From Leptospira biflexa (lineage in GTDB: Bacteria > Spirochaetota > Leptospiria > Turneriellales > DYLW01), in contig DYOA01000014.1 of NCBI GenBank assembly GCA_020720785.1, forward strand, positions 1-60,358: a stretch of DNA of 60,358 nt, written 5' to 3'. The position numbers and the translations under genes are program-made. Below are positions 1-8,852 of the stretch, piece by piece (position 1 is the stretch's first letter; every line of letters begins with the position of its first letter). Under the pieces are notes generated by a model. The model saw nothing but the letters and a program-made list of their open reading frames with translations. It made no database searches and was not told the DNA's origin.

Positions 1-12
1 AGGTTTACAGTT

Positions 13-291
13 TTAGGGGTGCAGGCCAATACGTCCGGCCAGGCTTTCAGAGCTTTGGTTGATCAGATTTCCGGATGCACTGCCCAAAAGTAGAAATTTC
101 TGTTGCTTTTTCTGGTCCACCAGATACCGCAAATAAGGGAATAAATTCTGAGCCCACTGTACATCATCGATGACAATCAACCCCTGTAAATTTTCCAGGG
201 CAAGCTGCGGGTTTTCCAGCTCTCTTGCCAAGGTGGATTTTCCCACCTGCCGGGCACCCAAAATGGCAGTGATGGGAAAATAATCGATCAT
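13..291 (-). pseudogene. Remnant of an AAA_14/DUF4143-type ATPase
   Basis: The 92-residue frame carries a P-loop (GARQVGKST, about residues 12-20), a Walker-B-like IVIDDVQ stretch, a GSAS sensor motif and the SLAGRI motif, in the order of the ATPase half of AAA_14/DUF4143 proteins, which are normally about 380-450 residues. It is broken in three ways. The stretch between the P-loop and Walker B is much shorter than usual. An in-frame TAA lies just upstream of the MIDYFP start where family members usually continue (KLQEM). The frame ends right after GRIGLHP, although LKL continues in another frame. Family members are solitary ATPases of uncertain, possibly toxin/antitoxin-like, role. The window edge hides whether more follows. 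Confidence 0.6.
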
Positions 292-341
292 TTCTTGCAG
301 TTTTTATCGCTCACGATGGCGTTTTACGCTCTGGCTCACCA

Positions 342-390
342 ATAGATCCTTGAAAATCCAGAGTTTATATCCGGATTTTCAAGGATCTAT
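342..390 (-). terminator. Perfect 18-bp inverted repeat, probable terminator
   Basis: The left arm (342-359) and right arm (373-390) are perfect reverse complements, each 18 bases, with a 13-base AT-rich loop. The stop codon of the 3-hydroxyacyl-CoA dehydrogenase gene (379-381) lies inside the right arm. The repeat therefore sits exactly where transcription of the long minus-strand cluster would end. There is no clear uridine tract after the stem, so termination is inferred; an insertion or inversion scar next to the ATPase remnant is an alternative. Confidence 0.5.
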
Positions 391-1509
391 TCCATTTGTC
401 AAGGATTTTTCCGGACGAAAATATTCTATACGGAAGCGGTCTGCCAGATACTCCAGAGACTGGATCATCTCTTGCATGGCTTCTTGGGTGATTCCCTTCA
501 TCAAGGGCCGATTGTTTAATCCATACTGGAGGCCATAATCCACCTCGCCCGGGCTGACCAGAACACCTTCTTTGAGCAAACGATATGCCTCATTCACCAT
601 GATTGCTTTTACATGCCGTATTCCCAGATCCGGATCCGGGGATGCATCCCTCTTAACAGGGGAATCCTTTTCCCAGCGGTATATCCCGCTTCCGGTTTTT
701 CTCCCCAGCTCATGTTTTTGAATTTTATCTGTCAGATACCCGCCCGGGACAAACGCCGGATCCAGATGTTTCTGGTAATATTCCATGGTATGGACAGCGG
801 TATCCAGACCCACATAATCCAGCAATTCAAAAGGCGGCATTCCCGGTAGTTTTTCAAAATGGGCATCAAAGGCTTCCGGCGGGATCATCTTTTCCTCCAG
901 AATGGCATTCGTCAGAATCTGGGTGGGGGCAATCATGCGGTTCACGGCAAAACCTGGGCGGTCATTACGGATCCATAGTACTTTTTTTCCTGCGTTTTCC
1001 AGAATGTGCCGGGCGACGTCCATGACGGCAGTACCGGTGTGGGAAGAGGGGATCAATTCCACCAGCTTCATTTTTTCCGCCGGATTGAAAAAATGCAATC
1101 CCAGAAATTTTTCAGGTGTCTTCACGGATCCGGAGAGGGTTTCCATGGATATGGTGGAAGTATTACTGGCCAGAATCGCATGGGAAGGAATAATTTTGGT
1201 AATGCTCCGGAAAAGATCCGCTTTCCATTCCAGGACTTCCGGAATGGCCTCAATCACCAGATCCGCCGAACGCAACGCGTCTTCCATTTTATCTGTATAA
1301 ACAATGTGCAGGGTATCCCCGGCAGGTTTCTCCATGCGAACCTTCCGTTTAAGAACTTCCCATTTTTTTTCAATGGATTCTTTCGCCTTTTCCAGGATGT
1401 GGGGCTGGATATCAAAAAGGCGTACCGGATGACCGGAAAAAGCAAAAAAAAGGCCAATGGCATGGCCCATCTCCCCCGCCCCAATCACGGTAATTATTTC
1501 TTTGCTCAT
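379..1509 (-). CDS. 3-hydroxyacyl-CoA dehydrogenase
   Basis: This is an NAD-dependent 3-hydroxyacyl-CoA dehydrogenase, acting in beta-oxidation or butanoate-type metabolism in the cytoplasm. The N-terminus has a Rossmann dinucleotide motif (VIGAGEMGHAI, residues 8-18). The catalytic-domain signature HFFNPAEKMKLVE follows at about residue 140, then the C-terminal dimerisation domain with LLDYVGLDT and GRKTGSGIYRW, and a partial second copy of that domain (residues about 295-360). At 376 residues it is longer than the 280-residue single-domain enzymes because of this second copy. Its start directly follows the flbB stop codon, so it is probably the last gene of the flagellar transcript; a motility role is unlikely. 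Confidence 0.88.
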   Translation of the reverse strand: MSKEIITVIGAGEMGHAIGLFFAFSGHPVRLFDIQPHILEKAKESIEKKWEVLKRKVRMEKPAGDTLHIVYTDKMEDALRSADLVIEAIPEVLEWKADLFRSITKIIPSHAILASNTSTISMETLSGSVKTPEKFLGLHFFNPAEKMKLVELIPSSHTGTAVMDVARHILENAGKKVLWIRNDRPGFAVNRMIAPTQILTNAILEEKMIPPEAFDAHFEKLPGMPPFELLDYVGLDTAVHTMEYYQKHLDPAFVPGGYLTDKIQKHELGRKTGSGIYRWEKDSPVKRDASPDPDLGIRHVKAIMVNEAYRLLKEGVLVSPGEVDYGLQYGLNNRPLMKGITQEAMQEMIQSLEYLADRFRIEYFRPEKSLTNGIDP

Positions 1510-2130
1510 TTAAAACGGTTCTTCTTCTGACGATTCTTCCTCCATCGGAGGGAGGAGCATTTTACGGGTTATTTCTGCTCGCCTTTCCGGGTCAAAGAGC
1601 GTCAATAAATACGGGGTGATGGATGGACGGCCTGCGTCCGCCGCACTTTTATCCATCTGGCGTAAAACTTCTATAATATCAAAATCTGTCCAGTTGACCA
1701 TCATCTCTTTAGCTTTTTCCGGAGGCATATTGGAGACTTTTTCCGCCATATCCTGGATTTTCTTTTTCCGGTCATTCCAGTCTTTTGTGAGCATGGCCAG
1801 TTTTTTTCTTTCCTGCTCTATGCTTTTTTTCATTTCATTGATTTCTATTTCTTTCTCTTTGACAGAATCTGTATTCTTTTTTAGCTCATCTTCCTGCTTA
1901 ATGAGGTTTTCTTCTCTTTCCAGAAGTTTTTCTTCCCATTTCTGAAATTTCATTTTCTCCACTTCTGTGGGATAATTTTCATCACTGATGACGGGAAGAT
2001 TTTTTTCTTCCAGAAAAGGCAGATAATCCGCTGCCTGCATCACGCCCACTTTATCCAGAAAAAAAACAATAACCCCGCTGAAAAAAAGAATCGCAATTAT
2101 CAGAAACGCGGCAACTCTGATCTGTCCCAT
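1510..2130 (-). CDS. flbB: FlbB-like periplasmic flagellar motor protein
   Basis: The protein has one N-terminal membrane helix (residues about 7-27) and a long charged coiled coil (about 55-130). A C-terminal MotE/MgtE-N-like segment follows, with MPPEKAKEMMVNW and the DPERRAEITRKML motif. This is the architecture of spirochaete FlbB, which in Borrelia anchors the periplasmic collar around the motor and the stator. Position supports it: it follows fliJ in the operon order known from spirochaetes. Length (206 residues) matches the family. The start codon lies one base after the stop of the preceding small gene. The extreme C-terminus is acidic. A generic MotE-like chaperone is the alternative. 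Confidence 0.82.
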   Translation of the reverse strand: MGQIRVAAFLIIAILFFSGVIVFFLDKVGVMQAADYLPFLEEKNLPVISDENYPTEVEKMKFQKWEEKLLEREENLIKQEDELKKNTDSVKEKEIEINEMKKSIEQERKKLAMLTKDWNDRKKKIQDMAEKVSNMPPEKAKEMMVNWTDFDIIEVLRQMDKSAADAGRPSITPYLLTLFDPERRAEITRKMLLPPMEEESSEEEPF

Positions 2131-2131
2131 A

Positions 2132-2320
2132 TTATTTTCCGGATTCCATTATATTATACGCCCGCTTAAAGTATAATTTCCGGGTAGCCTTCAGATATTC
2201 TTCCAGTTTATCCAGATCGTTAATCATTCTAGCCATTTTTCCCCGCAAAAAGGAAATTTTATAAAAACTGTTTTTTTCTATCCAAATCCCGTTGTTTTTA
2301 TTCCATAGTATTGGCAGCAT
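2132..2320 (-). CDS. Small basic protein between fliJ and flbB
   Basis: This 62-codon frame begins at an ATG preceded by GAGGGG five bases upstream, inside the last codons of fliJ in another frame, and ends one base before the flbB ATG. The tight spacing to both neighbours and the good ribosome site argue for a real, translationally coupled gene. The product is basic. Its second half (MINDLDKLEEYLKATRK) looks like an amphipathic helix. No family was recognised. The frame extends further upstream to another ATG at 2428, but that start lies well within fliJ and has no comparable ribosome site. A role in flagellar assembly is inferred from position only. Confidence 0.5.
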   Translation of the reverse strand: MLPILWNKNNGIWIEKNSFYKISFLRGKMARMINDLDKLEEYLKATRKLYFKRAYNIMESGK

Positions 2321-2795
2321 TGATCCCCTCTTTATTAATATGATATTTGTCAATCGCATTGAAAAAATGATTTTTTCTGGAGGAATTAAACTCATCCAGA
2401 TTTTTTCCTTCCTCCACGGAAAGATCATATAAATATTCCGAATACTTTTTTTCTTTCAGAATTTCAATAACTCGCCGGTTTTTGCGTGCATTTGCGGCGG
2501 CTTTTTGTTTTTCCTGAAGTTCTGTCTGCATATTTTTTATATTTCTTTCCGCAATTTTCCTTTTTTTATTCATCTCTCCCAGATAATCACGGATCATAAT
2601 CATATCATTCAGATTATGAACCATTTTTGCCTTATCACCGGAAAGATAATGAGCCACTTTATCCTGGTATGACCGAATGGTACTTCTCTCCTTTTCAATG
2701 CGGCCAATAACCCCGGCCAGCTCCCCCACCTTCCGGTCCTCTTCCATTTTTTTCAATTTCAGAAAACCTTCCATACCAAAACGGAATTTTTTCAT
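2298..2795 (-). CDS. fliJ: Flagellar export protein FliJ
   Basis: This is a 165-residue, almost wholly coiled-coil protein, rich in Lys/Glu, beginning KKFRFGMEGFLKLKKMEED, which fits the FliJ N-terminal pattern. FliJ is the cytoplasmic central stalk of the flagellar type III export ATPase, working with FliI and FliH and as a chaperone escort. Its start codon overlaps the fliI stop, the usual arrangement. FliJ sequences diverge strongly, so the call rests on length, helical character and position directly after fliI. Confidence 0.85.
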   Translation of the reverse strand: MKKFRFGMEGFLKLKKMEEDRKVGELAGVIGRIEKERSTIRSYQDKVAHYLSGDKAKMVHNLNDMIMIRDYLGEMNKKRKIAERNIKNMQTELQEKQKAAANARKNRRVIEILKEKKYSEYLYDLSVEEGKNLDEFNSSRKNHFFNAIDKYHINKEGINAANTME

Positions 2796-4168
2796 TATCT
2801 AACCGCCCTTCCCCTGGTCTGGAAATACGCCGCTTTTTCAGAAATAGCATTCAGCCGGCCCACGGTATCAGAAAATGGGGAAAACTCATCCACCGATTGC
2901 TTCAGAAAATTCAGTAATTCCGGATAGATATGCATACCGGCATCCAGAACAGGATTGGATCCGGCAATATATGCACCCAGATTGATAATTTCCTCATTCT
3001 GCCTGTATTCAGAAAGATACTCCCGCACCCGGGTAGCCCGGGCATAATGATCCCTGGTGATTACCGCAGGCATCAGACGGGAGATACTTTCCACCACATC
3101 AATGGCCGGGTATTGACCCCGGATAGCCAGTTTCCGGGAAAGAACCACGTGGCCGTCCAGAATACCCCGCACCGCATCGGAGATGGGCTCATTCATATCA
3201 TCAGCCTCCACCAGGACGGTGTATATACCGGTGATGCTTCCTTTTTCCGATGTGCCCGCCCGTTCCAGCAATTCTGGCAGCATGGAAAACACGGAAGGAG
3301 TGTATCCCCGGGTGGTCACCGGTTCTCCGGCAGATAATCCCACTTCTCTTTTTGCCATGGCCAGCCGGGTCAGGGAGTCCATCATCAGCATGACATTCTT
3401 CTGCTTATCCCGGAAAAACTCTGCTATTGTGGTTGCCAGATACGCTGCCCGTATGCGGATCATGGGGCTTTCATTGCTACTGGCCACCACCACCACTGAT
3501 TTGGACAGTCCTTCTTCGCCCAGATCATTTTCAATAAATTCCCGCACCTCTCTGCCCCGCTCCCCAATCAGTGCAATCACATTCACATCAGCGGAGGCAT
3601 AGCGGGCAATCATTCCCATTAAAGTGCTTTTACCCACCCCGGAACCAGCAAATATTCCAATTCTCTGACCCTGGCCAATGCTCAGAAAGCCATCCACTGC
3701 CCGGATTCCGGTTTCCAGCGGTTGTTGGATCACGGGACGGCTCAGTGGATTGGGCGGTTTTGCATAAAAAGAACGGGATTTTTCTCCGGTGACTTTCCCT
3801 TTCCCATCCAGCGGACGTCCCAGACCATCAATCACCCGCCCGGTGATCCCTTCCGAAAGGGAAATACGGGCATCTGTCCCCAGGGATAAAACCTTACCGC
3901 CAGGGAAAACCCCTTCCAGGGTGTCCAGCGGAGAAAGCATCACCCGGGATCCCCGGAACCCAACCACCTCCGATAACACATAGGATTCATCTTCCACTTT
4001 TTCAATATGGCACAGATCCCCCAGCCGGGTGTCCGGCCCCTGGGCGATGACAATATTGCCAATGATTTCATCCACACTTCCCAGCGATCGGATGGGATCG
4101 GAATCCTGGATGATACTTTTGTACTTTTCCAAGAGACCCACATTGGTTATGATTTTTTTTTCTATCAT
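2795..4168 (-). CDS. fliI: Flagellum-specific ATPase FliI
   Basis: FliI is the hexameric ATPase of the flagellar type III export apparatus, related to the F1 beta subunit. The Walker A motif GSGVGKST is at residues about 175-182. It is followed by the FliI/YscN-type ERGREVREF and a Walker B segment (VMLMMDSLTRLAMA). TRGYTPSVF and the C-terminal AYIAGSNP region are also present. Length (457 residues) is standard. It follows fliH after a 48-base gap, and fliJ overlaps its end. All catalytic motifs look intact. Confidence 0.96.
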   Translation of the reverse strand: MIEKKIITNVGLLEKYKSIIQDSDPIRSLGSVDEIIGNIVIAQGPDTRLGDLCHIEKVEDESYVLSEVVGFRGSRVMLSPLDTLEGVFPGGKVLSLGTDARISLSEGITGRVIDGLGRPLDGKGKVTGEKSRSFYAKPPNPLSRPVIQQPLETGIRAVDGFLSIGQGQRIGIFAGSGVGKSTLMGMIARYASADVNVIALIGERGREVREFIENDLGEEGLSKSVVVVASSNESPMIRIRAAYLATTIAEFFRDKQKNVMLMMDSLTRLAMAKREVGLSAGEPVTTRGYTPSVFSMLPELLERAGTSEKGSITGIYTVLVEADDMNEPISDAVRGILDGHVVLSRKLAIRGQYPAIDVVESISRLMPAVITRDHYARATRVREYLSEYRQNEEIINLGAYIAGSNPVLDAGMHIYPELLNFLKQSVDEFSPFSDTVGRLNAISEKAAYFQTRGRAVR

Positions 4169-4216
4169 ATCGTTATTGCCATATTATGTCTCATTTTATT
4201 ATAAAAAAACCCGGGA

Positions 4217-5140
4217 TTACATGGGTTTAGCATCCCGGATTGCCGTTTCAATTTCCTTAAGCTGGGTGGATATACGAGCGTCAATCGCACCCACATCGGT
4301 CTCAATAATGACCCCGCCTCTATCCACTCTGGAATCTTCAAATATATTCACTTTCCTGAGGGATTCCATCATTTTGACAATTTCGTCTTTATGAGCGGTG
4401 GTCAGCTCCAAGTCAGCAAAGTTCACCCGAATATCAATCCGGTCTCTTTCTTTAATGCGTCCCAAGGCTTCCCGGATGTTATTGAGAACCACTTCCTTCC
4501 GTTCAATGATTTCATCTTTAATTACCTTTCTGGCAATCATCAAAATCATCTCCACCATCAGTTTTTCGGATTCTTTCACAATCTGTTCCCGGACATCAAT
4601 GGCATTTCCCAGAATGGTTCCCAAACGGTCAATGAGCCTGCGGACTTCCCCCTGGCCTTCCCGGAATCCAATCTCTCTACCGGCGTTATAGCCTTTCTGG
4701 TAGGCCTCATGCTCAATATCGGCCACCCGCATTTCTGCTTCTTTCACCATCCGTTCCACTTCCAGCTTGGCTCTTTCCACAATCTGGTCTGCCTGGAGAC
4801 TGGATGTTTCTTCTTCCCTTTTCGCCCGTTCCTTCGCGTCCTGAATTAAGCGAAAGGCTTCATTCTTTCCTTCCTCAATGATTTCGCTTTGTTTTTGCTC
4901 CGCCTGGCGGTAGTTCTCTTTTATCTGGTTTTCAGTTTCTTCTTTGTAGCGTTCCAGCTCTTCTTCAATTTCCTCAATGGAAGGCCCCTGGTACTGCTCA
5001 ATGATATTTCCTTCTGAATCCAGCTCATATTCCTGCAACTCATCCAACTGCTGAAATTTTTTGTATCTCTCCGGAAGATCCAAAATAATGGAATCCTCTG
5101 TTTTATATATTTTTTCAGGATTAAACAGAAGTCGTGACAA
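4217..5140 (-). CDS. fliH: Flagellar assembly protein FliH
   Basis: FliH is the peripheral-stator-like regulator that holds FliI at the export gate. The N-terminal half (residues about 50-160) is a highly charged coiled coil. The C-terminal domain contains GYNAGREIGFREGQGEVRR and VGAIDARI, as in FliH/YscL proteins. The start is a TTG at 5138-5140 with an AGGAGG ribosome site six to seven bases upstream; no ATG fits as well. At 307 residues it is longer than the enteric protein (about 230), as in other spirochaetes. Confidence 0.9.
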   Translation of the reverse strand: MSRLLFNPEKIYKTEDSIILDLPERYKKFQQLDELQEYELDSEGNIIEQYQGPSIEEIEEELERYKEETENQIKENYRQAEQKQSEIIEEGKNEAFRLIQDAKERAKREEETSSLQADQIVERAKLEVERMVKEAEMRVADIEHEAYQKGYNAGREIGFREGQGEVRRLIDRLGTILGNAIDVREQIVKESEKLMVEMILMIARKVIKDEIIERKEVVLNNIREALGRIKERDRIDIRVNFADLELTTAHKDEIVKMMESLRKVNIFEDSRVDRGGVIIETDVGAIDARISTQLKEIETAIRDAKPM

Positions 5141-5193
5141 ATTCTACCTCCTTTTGTTTTATTTTATTATCGGCGGATTTTTTCATAATAATA

Positions 5194-6210
5194 CTATTGA
5201 ACCAGTTCATCCTCACCAGCACGGGCAACCACAATCTCCCCTTCTTCTTCCAGTTTCCGGATAATGTTCACAATTTTCTGCTGGGCTTCCTCCACATCCT
5301 TCAGGCGGATGGGCCCCATAAATTCCATGTCCTCCCGGAGAAGAGAAGCAGCACGTTTGGACATATTCTTATAGATTTTATCCTGCACATCCGTATCCAC
5401 CGCTTTCAATGCTTTTGCCAGATCCTGGTTGTCCAGCTCCCGGAGGGTTTTCTGAATGGCTTTATCATCCAGAAGGACAATATCTTCAAACACGAACATT
5501 TTCTTTTTAATTTCTTCCGCCAGCTCCGGATCTTCCTCTTCCAGGGCTTCAATGATGGATTTTTCGGTTCCACGGTCCACGTTATTCAGGACTTCCACAA
5601 TCGCTTCCACACCACCGGCAGAGGTATAATCTTCATTGGACAGGGTGGAGAGCTTTCTTTCCAGCACCCTTTCCACCTCTCTCAAAACCTCCGGAGAAGT
5701 TCTGTCCATTTTTGCAATACGGCGGGACACATCGGCCTGGATCTGGTGGGGAAGGCTGGATAAAATCAAAGCCGATTTGGGGGCATCCAGATAGGATAGA
5801 ATCAAGGCAATGGTTTGGGGATGCTCATTCTGGATAAAGTTTAACAACTGGGAAGGATCCTGTCGTCGCACAAAATCAAAAGGCCGCACCTGCAGGGAGC
5901 TGGTAAGGCGGTTCACAATATCAATGGCTTTTTGTGTACCCAAGGCTCTTTCCAGAATGGCTCTGGCCTGGTCAATACCACCCTTGGTTATGAATTCCTG
6001 GGCCATCATCAGCTCCTGGAATTCCTGCAGAACCATTTCTTTATCCTCCGGAGTTACCTTATCCAGACGGGCAATTTCATAAGTGAGCGTATCCACTTCG
6101 GATTCGGAAAGTTTTTTCATTACCTCCGCCCCCACCTCATTACCGATGGCCAGAAGGAATATAGCGGCCTTCTGTTTTCCGGAATAATCTGATTTTTGTC
6201 CTGCTGCCAT
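5194..6210 (-). CDS. fliG: Flagellar motor switch protein FliG
   Basis: FliG sits between the MS ring and the C ring and transmits torque from the stator. The N-terminal domain (KAAIFLLAIGNEVGAEVMK) binds FliF. The middle domain has the EHPQTIALILSYL motif. The C-terminal torque helix region (MFVFEDIVLLDDKAIQ..LRE) carries the charged residues that face MotA. Length (338) is typical. The ATG is preceded by GGGAGAGG and lies 11 bases after fliF. Borrelia has two fliG copies; only this one is in the window, and its operon position matches the motor-type copy. Confidence 0.97.
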   Translation of the reverse strand: MAAGQKSDYSGKQKAAIFLLAIGNEVGAEVMKKLSESEVDTLTYEIARLDKVTPEDKEMVLQEFQELMMAQEFITKGGIDQARAILERALGTQKAIDIVNRLTSSLQVRPFDFVRRQDPSQLLNFIQNEHPQTIALILSYLDAPKSALILSSLPHQIQADVSRRIAKMDRTSPEVLREVERVLERKLSTLSNEDYTSAGGVEAIVEVLNNVDRGTEKSIIEALEEEDPELAEEIKKKMFVFEDIVLLDDKAIQKTLRELDNQDLAKALKAVDTDVQDKIYKNMSKRAASLLREDMEFMGPIRLKDVEEAQQKIVNIIRKLEEEGEIVVARAGEDELVQ

Positions 6211-6221
6211 TAACCTCTCCC

Positions 6222-7916
6222 TTATTCTTCAGAAAGCCAGGTACGGAGCAGATGAGCCACGTCTTCCGGTCTTTCTTTTGCCAGATTCATAGCATTTTCA
6301 AGCATCTCTTTTCTGGCCCTTTCTTCCAGAGAAAGCTCCACTTCCACACCTTCATCTTCAATGGCACGGAGAGCGGCTTCCCGCATCATCTGCTGCTGGG
6401 CGGCCAGCTCTTCTTCCCGTAACCGTCTTCTTCTTTCCAGCTCTTTTTTGATCACCTGGTAGAGGACCACTGCCACCACAAGGGCCAGCAGGGTGATAAA
6501 AGTGGCCAGCAGCATCTTGCGGAAAGTTTTCTGCCGACGCAGTTCCTTGTCCTCAGCGTCAAATTCCTTGCTGCGGTCCTTCTGGATATGTTTGACAGAG
6601 AGTGAATCCCCACGGGCTGTACTGAATCCCACAGCATTTTTCAGGACATCCGCAACTTTCCGGAGTTCTTCCTCATCCACCGGGAGGTATTTTCGGTCAT
6701 ATCCGGTGCCCTCTTTGTTTTCTCCGGTGAGCACCCATTTGCCATCCAGAATCACCGCCATATTGATCTGGTCAATTTCCCAGGGTTGTTTTTTAATTTT
6801 CCGGAGGGTACGGTTAAATTCATTATTCTGTATATTTTCTGATTTATCGTATTCTGCCCGCTGGTAATCCTTATCCTTATAACCGGGAGGAATGTTGGGC
6901 TCTGTTCCGGTGGGACCTTCCGGAGTGAAACCATGGCCTTTGAATGACTCCGTGGTTTTTTTGGAGGATACTTCCAGAGAGTCTTTCACCTGCAATTCCG
7001 AATATGGGGTCTCCGGATTATCCGGGATCATGGTAACGGGGGAGACCTCTTTTTTCTCAATCTCTTCTTTATCCCAGCGCATCTGCACATCCAGACGCAC
7101 AATATCATAGCGGGTCCCATAGGAACCAGAACCAAAGCTGTACGTGAGGGATTTATCAATATCCCGCAGTAATTTTATCCGCTGTCTTTCCTGGATTTTC
7201 AGCTTCTCATTGACTTCTTTCAATTCTGTCTGGAGCTGGTCATACTGGGTATCAAAATCGTTCAGAATTTCCCCGTCCGGTCCGGCAATGGAAACATTCT
7301 CCTTTTTCAATCCGGGAACTGCTCTCGCAACAAGTGTTTCAATTCCTTTGATTTCCTTCCGGGTCATTGATTCCACTCCCGGAGCATAGGTCAAAATTAC
7401 GGATGCGGTAACCGGATCCACGTCATCTTCAAATAATTCTTTTTCAGGAAATGCAATGCTCACCTGGGCATTTTCAACCGATTTCAGTGTGGACAGTGTT
7501 CGGGAAAGGGCACCGGAAATGGCCCGTCTTTTCTTAATGTCTTTCTCAAACTGGGTCTCCGACCATTTATCCTCATCAAACAATTCCCATCCGGGTATGC
7601 CCTGGGGAATTAAATTTTCCTGTGCCAGAGACATCAGGATTTCATCCTTTTTCTCCGGCTGCACGTAGATGGTCTGCGTCCCTGAACTGGAAAAGGGATA
7701 GTTCATTTCTGTTAATTTGGATGTGATGGCTGCAAAATCTTTTGTTTCCAGATTTTTATACAGCACCACTTTGGATTCGCTACCAGACATGGTGGCCACC
7801 AATACCAAAGCTCCGGCAAATACACCCAAAACCGAAAACAGTATTATCTTCTTGGTTGTATCTAACCCGGAAAAAACATCCTTAATCTTTTTTAAAATCA
7901 TATTGAAATCGGGCAT
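6222..7916 (-). CDS. fliF: Flagellar MS-ring protein FliF
   Basis: FliF forms the inner-membrane MS ring on which the motor is built. It has an N-terminal membrane helix (residues 24-43) and the ring-building motifs, including VAIAFPEKELF-like QVSIAFPEKELFEDD and the PGLKKENVS stretch. A second membrane helix lies near residues 450-475, followed by a C-terminal cytoplasmic tail that binds FliG (the last 40 residues end in AHLLRTWLSEE). Length (564) is standard. It is followed by fliG after 11 bases. Confidence 0.97.
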   Translation of the reverse strand: MPDFNMILKKIKDVFSGLDTTKKIILFSVLGVFAGALVLVATMSGSESKVVLYKNLETKDFAAITSKLTEMNYPFSSSGTQTIYVQPEKKDEILMSLAQENLIPQGIPGWELFDEDKWSETQFEKDIKKRRAISGALSRTLSTLKSVENAQVSIAFPEKELFEDDVDPVTASVILTYAPGVESMTRKEIKGIETLVARAVPGLKKENVSIAGPDGEILNDFDTQYDQLQTELKEVNEKLKIQERQRIKLLRDIDKSLTYSFGSGSYGTRYDIVRLDVQMRWDKEEIEKKEVSPVTMIPDNPETPYSELQVKDSLEVSSKKTTESFKGHGFTPEGPTGTEPNIPPGYKDKDYQRAEYDKSENIQNNEFNRTLRKIKKQPWEIDQINMAVILDGKWVLTGENKEGTGYDRKYLPVDEEELRKVADVLKNAVGFSTARGDSLSVKHIQKDRSKEFDAEDKELRRQKTFRKMLLATFITLLALVVAVVLYQVIKKELERRRRLREEELAAQQQMMREAALRAIEDEGVEVELSLEERARKEMLENAMNLAKERPEDVAHLLRTWLSEE

Positions 7917-7977
7917 ACCTTTTTCCTTTTTTTATATTTAAGTTCCCGCCCTTTCCCGATTTCCAGTGTTTATTCTT

Positions 7978-8328
7978 TTATCTCATATTTACCAACTGGT
8001 TATACGCTCTCACTCCCAGATCCGTGACTGTCTTTGCGAATGTTATGGACATCCTGGCTTTTTCCAGTGAAATCATAACACTGTGCATATTCACAGACGA
8101 TGGATCCGCAACCATTTTTCTGGTGAGCTCCTGGGAATGAATCTGGTCATCGTTAACCTTTTCCACTGCCTTCATCAAAGCCCCGGCAAAACTCCCCAGA
8201 CTGTTATCCGGCTCCTGAATTTCTTTGCCGGAATAATGTTTGTCCTGGGTGGTTTTCACCGGTATTATGTCTCCTTTGAGGGCAGCGTTTGACAGCAAAT
8301 CGCTCTTTATGTATGACGATATCTGCAT
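7978..8328 (-). CDS. fliE: Flagellar hook-basal body protein FliE
   Basis: FliE is the small adaptor linking the MS ring to the proximal rod. The 116-residue product ends in the conserved helical pair: SFAGALMKAVEKVNDDQ, then SLEKARMSITFAKTVTDLGVRAYNQLVNMR-type residues. The start ATG has a strong AAGGAG site. It lies between flgC and fliF, as in most bacteria. Confidence 0.94.
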   Translation of the reverse strand: MQISSYIKSDLLSNAALKGDIIPVKTTQDKHYSGKEIQEPDNSLGSFAGALMKAVEKVNDDQIHSQELTRKMVADPSSVNMHSVMISLEKARMSITFAKTVTDLGVRAYNQLVNMR

Positions 8329-8380
8329 TGTATCTCCTTTCTCTGCTTGTTTTTAAAAACGTCAACTATTTTTTATAAAA

Positions 8381-8833
8381 TTACCGTCCAATCATCAGGG
8401 CTGCCTGGAACATTCTTTTATCTCCCTGGATCAACTGCACATTGGCTTCATACGCACGGGAAGCGGAAATCATGTCCACCATCTCTGTCACAATGTCCAC
8501 ATTGGGATATTCCACATAGCCTTTTTTGGGACCGATTTTTATGGAATCCGGATGGCTGGGATCATACACCAGACGTAATTCTTTTTCATCTCTTTCCACC
8601 TTCACAACCCGGACCCCCTGACCGTCTCCGGGACGGATTCCGTGGGGATATGCCGGAGATTTCCAACGGGTACGCAGATTAACCGGCTGCATGATAACCC
8701 GACGCCGGCGGTAGGGACCATCCCCTTCCGTGGAGCGGGTGGTGGTGGCATTGGCAATATTATTGGATATCACATCCATTTTCAGCCTTTGGGCAGTTAA
8801 TCCGGTGGATGCGATATTGATGGCGTCAAACAT
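8381..8833 (-). CDS. flgC: Flagellar basal-body rod protein FlgC
   Basis: This is a proximal rod protein of the periplasmic flagellum. The N-terminal rod motif (GLTAQRLKMDVISNNIANATTT) and the C-terminal VDMISASRAYEANVQLI helix form the D0 coiled coil shared by axial proteins. Length (150) fits the family. An AAGGAAG ribosome site lies upstream. It is between flgB and fliE. Confidence 0.95.
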   Translation of the reverse strand: MFDAINIASTGLTAQRLKMDVISNNIANATTTRSTEGDGPYRRRRVIMQPVNLRTRWKSPAYPHGIRPGDGQGVRVVKVERDEKELRLVYDPSHPDSIKIGPKKGYVEYPNVDIVTEMVDMISASRAYEANVQLIQGDKRMFQAALMIGR

Positions 8834-8852
8834 GCTTATCTTCCTTTAATTT

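Noticed and set aside
2320..2428. Upstream extension of the small gene between fliJ and flbB
   Set aside because: It is fully inside fliJ coding sequence without a ribosome site; the internal ATG at 2318-2320 has one.
4196..4216. AAACCC/GGGTTT pairing between fliH and fliI as a terminator
   Set aside because: The stem is only six bases, partly inside fliH, and lies inside a continuous operon.
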